A stretch of DNA of 7,598 bases from Sulfonitrofixus sp039714575 (GTDB lineage: Bacteria > Campylobacterota > Campylobacteria > Campylobacterales > Sulfurimonadaceae): the NCBI GenBank assembly GCA_039714575.1, contig JBDLJE010000081.1:1-7598 (forward strand), given 5' to 3'. The first letter of the stretch is position 1, and each line of letters opens with the position of its first letter. Positions 5,750 through 7,598 of this stretch are shown here, in pieces. Below the pieces are notes generated by a model, which was given only the letters and a program-made list of their open reading frames with translations, ran no database searches and had not been told where the DNA came from. A program made the position numbers and the translations under genes.

Positions 5750-6767
5750 ACTGCGCCGGTACATCATGTCGAACTTTTCGGTCTCGTTCTTTTCGATCTT
5801 TTTACCTCTGTTCGCCATCGCTTCGGTCATCTTCATGATCAAGATGGCGGCGTTTACCGCCTATATCCAACTGACCTTTTTTGAGATGTTCAAACTCTAT
5901 CTTTTTGTCCTGCCCGAACTCTTTTTTTACACCCTGCCTATTACCTTTTTCATTGCCGCCGCACTGGCACTTTTTCGTCTCTCTACCGACAATGAGATGG
6001 TCATTCTCTTCTCTCTCGGTATTAAGCCGAAATATCTGATCAAAGTGTTGATGGTACCGGCTCTGCTGCTAAGCTCACTACTGTTTTTCAACTTCTTTTT
6101 TCTCTTTCCGCACGTTAAGACGCTCTCGATCAACTTTATGAACCAGAAAAAAGGCGAAGCGAAATTCAACCTCAGTGCCTCGGAGTTCGGACACAACTTC
6201 GGCTCATGGCTGCTCTATATCGGAAAGGACAATGAGAACAACACCTTTGGCGACGTCGTTCTCTTCAACAAAGACAAAGACGAGGAGATCGTAATCGGTG
6301 CAGAAAAGGCCACTGTTGACAACAGCGGCGGTGTCTTGCGTCTGAAACTCGACTCCGGCAAAGGGTACAGCTATACCGCAGACTCCTTGACAGAGATGAA
6401 GTTCGAAACGCTCTTTATCAACAACATCATGATCTCCGAGCAGAGGAAGTACCTCTCAGCCTACGACTATTGGTTTAACAACGAACCGAGCCTGCAAAAG
6501 ATCCACACCAAAAAACTCATCACGGACACCTTGTTGACACTCTTTCCTATGCTTAGTCTCTTTATGGTCCTGGCCATCGGCATTGCGCATGTGCGTCATC
6601 AAAAAGCCTATATCTATCTCTTTTTGTTCGTCTCTATCGTTCTGTATTACGGCCTGAGCATCGGTCTGGTCAACACCTTGGGGTTTTACACCCTTCCAGT
6701 CGTTATCGGAGGGTGGCTGGCAGTGACCTACCCTTACTACCGTCGCAAGATCGTCAGCAGGTTCTAG
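5742..6767 (+). CDS. LptF/LptG-family (YjgP/YjgQ) permease, probable LPS export subunit
   Basis: A 341-residue inner-membrane protein. Helices are apparent at about 13-35, 50-78, 98-122, then a soluble segment of about 135 residues (123-257), then helices at 260-284, 288-310 and 315-332. This three-plus-three layout around a periplasmic beta-jellyroll is that of LptF and LptG, which with the ATPase LptB extract lipopolysaccharide from the inner membrane and pass it to LptC/LptA. The D-N-E-M-V-I-L-F-S-L-G-I-K stretch at 83-95 corresponds to the cytoplasmic coupling region of the family, usually S-E-x-x-A-L-R-x-x-G-I. The start overlaps the prepilin peptidase by 8 bases, with only GAAAG (5731-5735) as a ribosome site; Met9 (5766) is a weaker alternative. 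Which of LptF or LptG it represents cannot be decided here, so no symbol is given. Confidence 0.88.
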   Translation: MHRLRRYIMSNFSVSFFSIFLPLFAIASVIFMIKMAAFTAYIQLTFFEMFKLYLFVLPELFFYTLPITFFIAAALALFRLSTDNEMVILFSLGIKPKYLIKVLMVPALLLSSLLFFNFFFLFPHVKTLSINFMNQKKGEAKFNLSASEFGHNFGSWLLYIGKDNENNTFGDVVLFNKDKDEEIVIGAEKATVDNSGGVLRLKLDSGKGYSYTADSLTEMKFETLFINNIMISEQRKYLSAYDYWFNNEPSLQKIHTKKLITDTLLTLFPMLSLFMVLAIGIAHVRHQKAYIYLFLFVSIVLYYGLSIGLVNTLGFYTLPVVIGGWLAVTYPYYRRKIVSRF

Positions 6768-7493
6768 ATGCGGGTAAAGATGACCATCGCCTACAACGGC
6801 GCAAGCTACTTTGGTTCACAGGTGCAAAAAGAGACGGAGCAGACGGTCAACGGGCAGATCGAAAAAGCCCTCGGCCTTCTGCAGATAGAGACAAAGGTCA
6901 TCGCCTCGGGACGAACGGACAGAGGGGTGCACGCTTCCCGTCAGGTCATCCACTTTGACCTGCCCCCGTTCTGGAGTGATCTGAACAAACTACAAGAGAG
7001 TCTCCAACGGATCTTGCCAACCGACATTGCCATTCGACGTTTAGAAAAGGTAGATGATAATTTTCATGCACGTTACTCTGCCAAAAAACGCGCCTACCGC
7101 TACATCATCTCAACCCAAAAACCCAACCCTTTTTTAGCCGACCTTGTCACGTATGTTGATGCACTGGATACAGAGAAGATCAAAGAGGCGATAACACTTT
7201 TCGAAGGCGAGCACAATTTTGAGCAGTTCAAAAAGAGCGGCAGCGACACGGAGCACTTTGTCAGAGAGATCTACAAAACCAGAGTCTACAACCATAAGGG
7301 CTATACGGTTATCTATTTTGAAGCTAACGGGTTTCTACGTTCGCAAATACGTCTGATGGTAGGCTTTTTACTGCAGATCAGCAGTGAGAAACAGACTAAA
7401 GAGGATCTCTTAGATCAATTAAGCTGTGAGAAGAGCTTTAAACTAAAACCTGCCCCACATCAAGGACTATATCTTTGCAATATTAAGTATTAA
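6768..7493 (+). CDS. truA: tRNA pseudouridine(38-40) synthase TruA
   Basis: Converts uridines 38, 39 and 40 of the tRNA anticodon arm to pseudouridine in the cytoplasm. The catalytic Asp51 lies in S-G-R-T-D-R-G-V-H-A (47-56). F-H-A-R-Y-S-A-K-K-R-A-Y-R-Y (99-112) is the conserved second motif with the active-site Tyr. N-G-F-L-R-S-Q-I-R-L-M-V-G (187-199) carries Arg195, the counterpart of the catalytic Arg of E. coli TruA, and A-P-H-Q-G-L-Y-L (229-236) is the C-terminal signature. The N-terminal M-T-I-A-Y-N-G-A-S-Y-F-G (5-16) is typical, although the usual G-W-Q after it reads G-S-Q. At 241 residues it is shorter than the 270 of E. coli but complete. The ATG directly abuts the stop of the permease gene, with weak AGCAGG at 6756-6761, so it is the last gene of the operon. 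Confidence 0.97.
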   Translation: MRVKMTIAYNGASYFGSQVQKETEQTVNGQIEKALGLLQIETKVIASGRTDRGVHASRQVIHFDLPPFWSDLNKLQESLQRILPTDIAIRRLEKVDDNFHARYSAKKRAYRYIISTQKPNPFLADLVTYVDALDTEKIKEAITLFEGEHNFEQFKKSGSDTEHFVREIYKTRVYNHKGYTVIYFEANGFLRSQIRLMVGFLLQISSEKQTKEDLLDQLSCEKSFKLKPAPHQGLYLCNIKY

Positions 7494-7505
7494 GACAACT
7501 TTGTT

Positions 7506-7550
7506 AAAACAGTATAGACAAGAGACATAGTTTTTTCATACTGTTTTTTT
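7506..7550 (+). terminator. Probable intrinsic terminator of the glmU-truA operon
   Basis: Thirteen bases after truA, AAAACAGTAT (7506-7515) is perfectly complementary to ATACTGTTTT (7538-7547), giving a 10-bp stem with a 22-base loop and a T-run from 7544 to 7550. The stem has only two G-C pairs and a long loop, so it may be a weak terminator. It also covers the stop region of the candidate convergent gene. Read the other way it ends in only four T residues. Confidence 0.5.
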
Positions 7551-7598
7551 ATCTAATTCATCAAAGAGAAGAGTGTAACTTACACTTCGTCCTGCTTT
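7536..7598 (-). CDS. C-terminal fragment of a possible convergent gene, product unknown
   Basis: On the minus strand a frame open from the right edge encodes 20 residues and ends in TGA at 7538-7536. The tail includes G-R-S-V-S-Y-T-L-L-F-D-E-L. The mixed alternating composition and the position, ending within the hairpin after truA, suit the end of a tail-to-tail gene. Twenty codons is too little to prove coding, since an open stretch this short arises often by chance, and I do not recognise the family. Confidence 0.4.
   Translation of the reverse strand, partial: KAGRSVSYTLLFDELDKKTV
7572..7586. repeat. Perfect 15-nt palindrome
   Basis: AGTGTAA-C-TTACACT is a perfect inverted repeat with 7-base arms and a one-base centre. 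Its size and TGTAA/TTACA core resemble binding sites of dimeric regulators. It lies inside the possible C-terminal coding fragment, where an operator is less expected, so chance is a real alternative. Confidence 0.4.

Noticed and set aside
6713..6958. Plus-strand 81-codon frame across the permease-truA junction
   Set aside because: It is out of frame with two well-supported genes and has a low-complexity Arg/Asp/Gly-rich product typical of a shadow frame.
1..7598. tRNA, rRNA, CRISPR, insertion sequence or riboswitch
   Set aside because: Reading the intergenic stretches by eye showed no cloverleaf, repeated spacer array, transposase motif or terminal inverted repeats. The longest non-coding stretch is about 188 bases.

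Overview
The window looks like chromosomal DNA from a Campylobacterota (Epsilonproteobacteria) member, probably a free-living, moderate-GC relative of Sulfurimonas, Sulfuricurvum or Sulfurovum. The main evidence is the gene order glmU - coaBC - uppS - prepilin peptidase - LptF/LptG-type permease - truA. As far as I recall, Campylobacter jejuni has the same order (Cj0821-Cj0827, with one extra small gene). The GC content, about 50% where I counted it in glmU, is too high for Campylobacter or Helicobacter. Genus assignment is inference.

Left block (1-1484, minus strand, AT-rich): two co-directional genes whose stop and start codons overlap (TAATG). The upstream gene (882-1484) encodes a small lipoprotein with a calcium-loop-like Asp/Asn motif. 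The downstream gene (882 to beyond position 1) encodes a secreted protein with a serine-hydrolase nucleophile elbow (S-H-S-Q-G). It is cut by the window edge. I recognise neither beyond family-level features, and this is the accessory, least-described part of the window.

Divergent intergenic region (1485-1672): carries a plausible minus-strand sigma70 promoter for the lipoprotein pair and a plausible plus-strand -10 element close to glmU.

Main block (1673-7493, plus strand): six genes that overlap or abut (7, 4, 4, 8 and 0 nt), almost certainly one operon. It joins UDP-GlcNAc synthesis (GlmU), coenzyme A synthesis (CoaBC), the undecaprenyl carrier lipid (UppS), a prepilin peptidase, a lipopolysaccharide-export-type permease and a tRNA pseudouridine synthase (TruA). 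Three or four products supply or build the cell envelope: GlmU makes the sugar nucleotide for peptidoglycan and lipid A, UppS makes the lipid carrier, and the permease probably moves lipopolysaccharide outward. CoaBC and TruA are general housekeeping passengers.

Right end (7494-7598): a weak hairpin with a T-run follows truA. A short open frame entering from the right edge on the minus strand looks like the C-terminus of a convergent gene. A perfect 15-nt palindrome lies inside it.

I found no tRNA, rRNA, CRISPR array, insertion sequence or origin.
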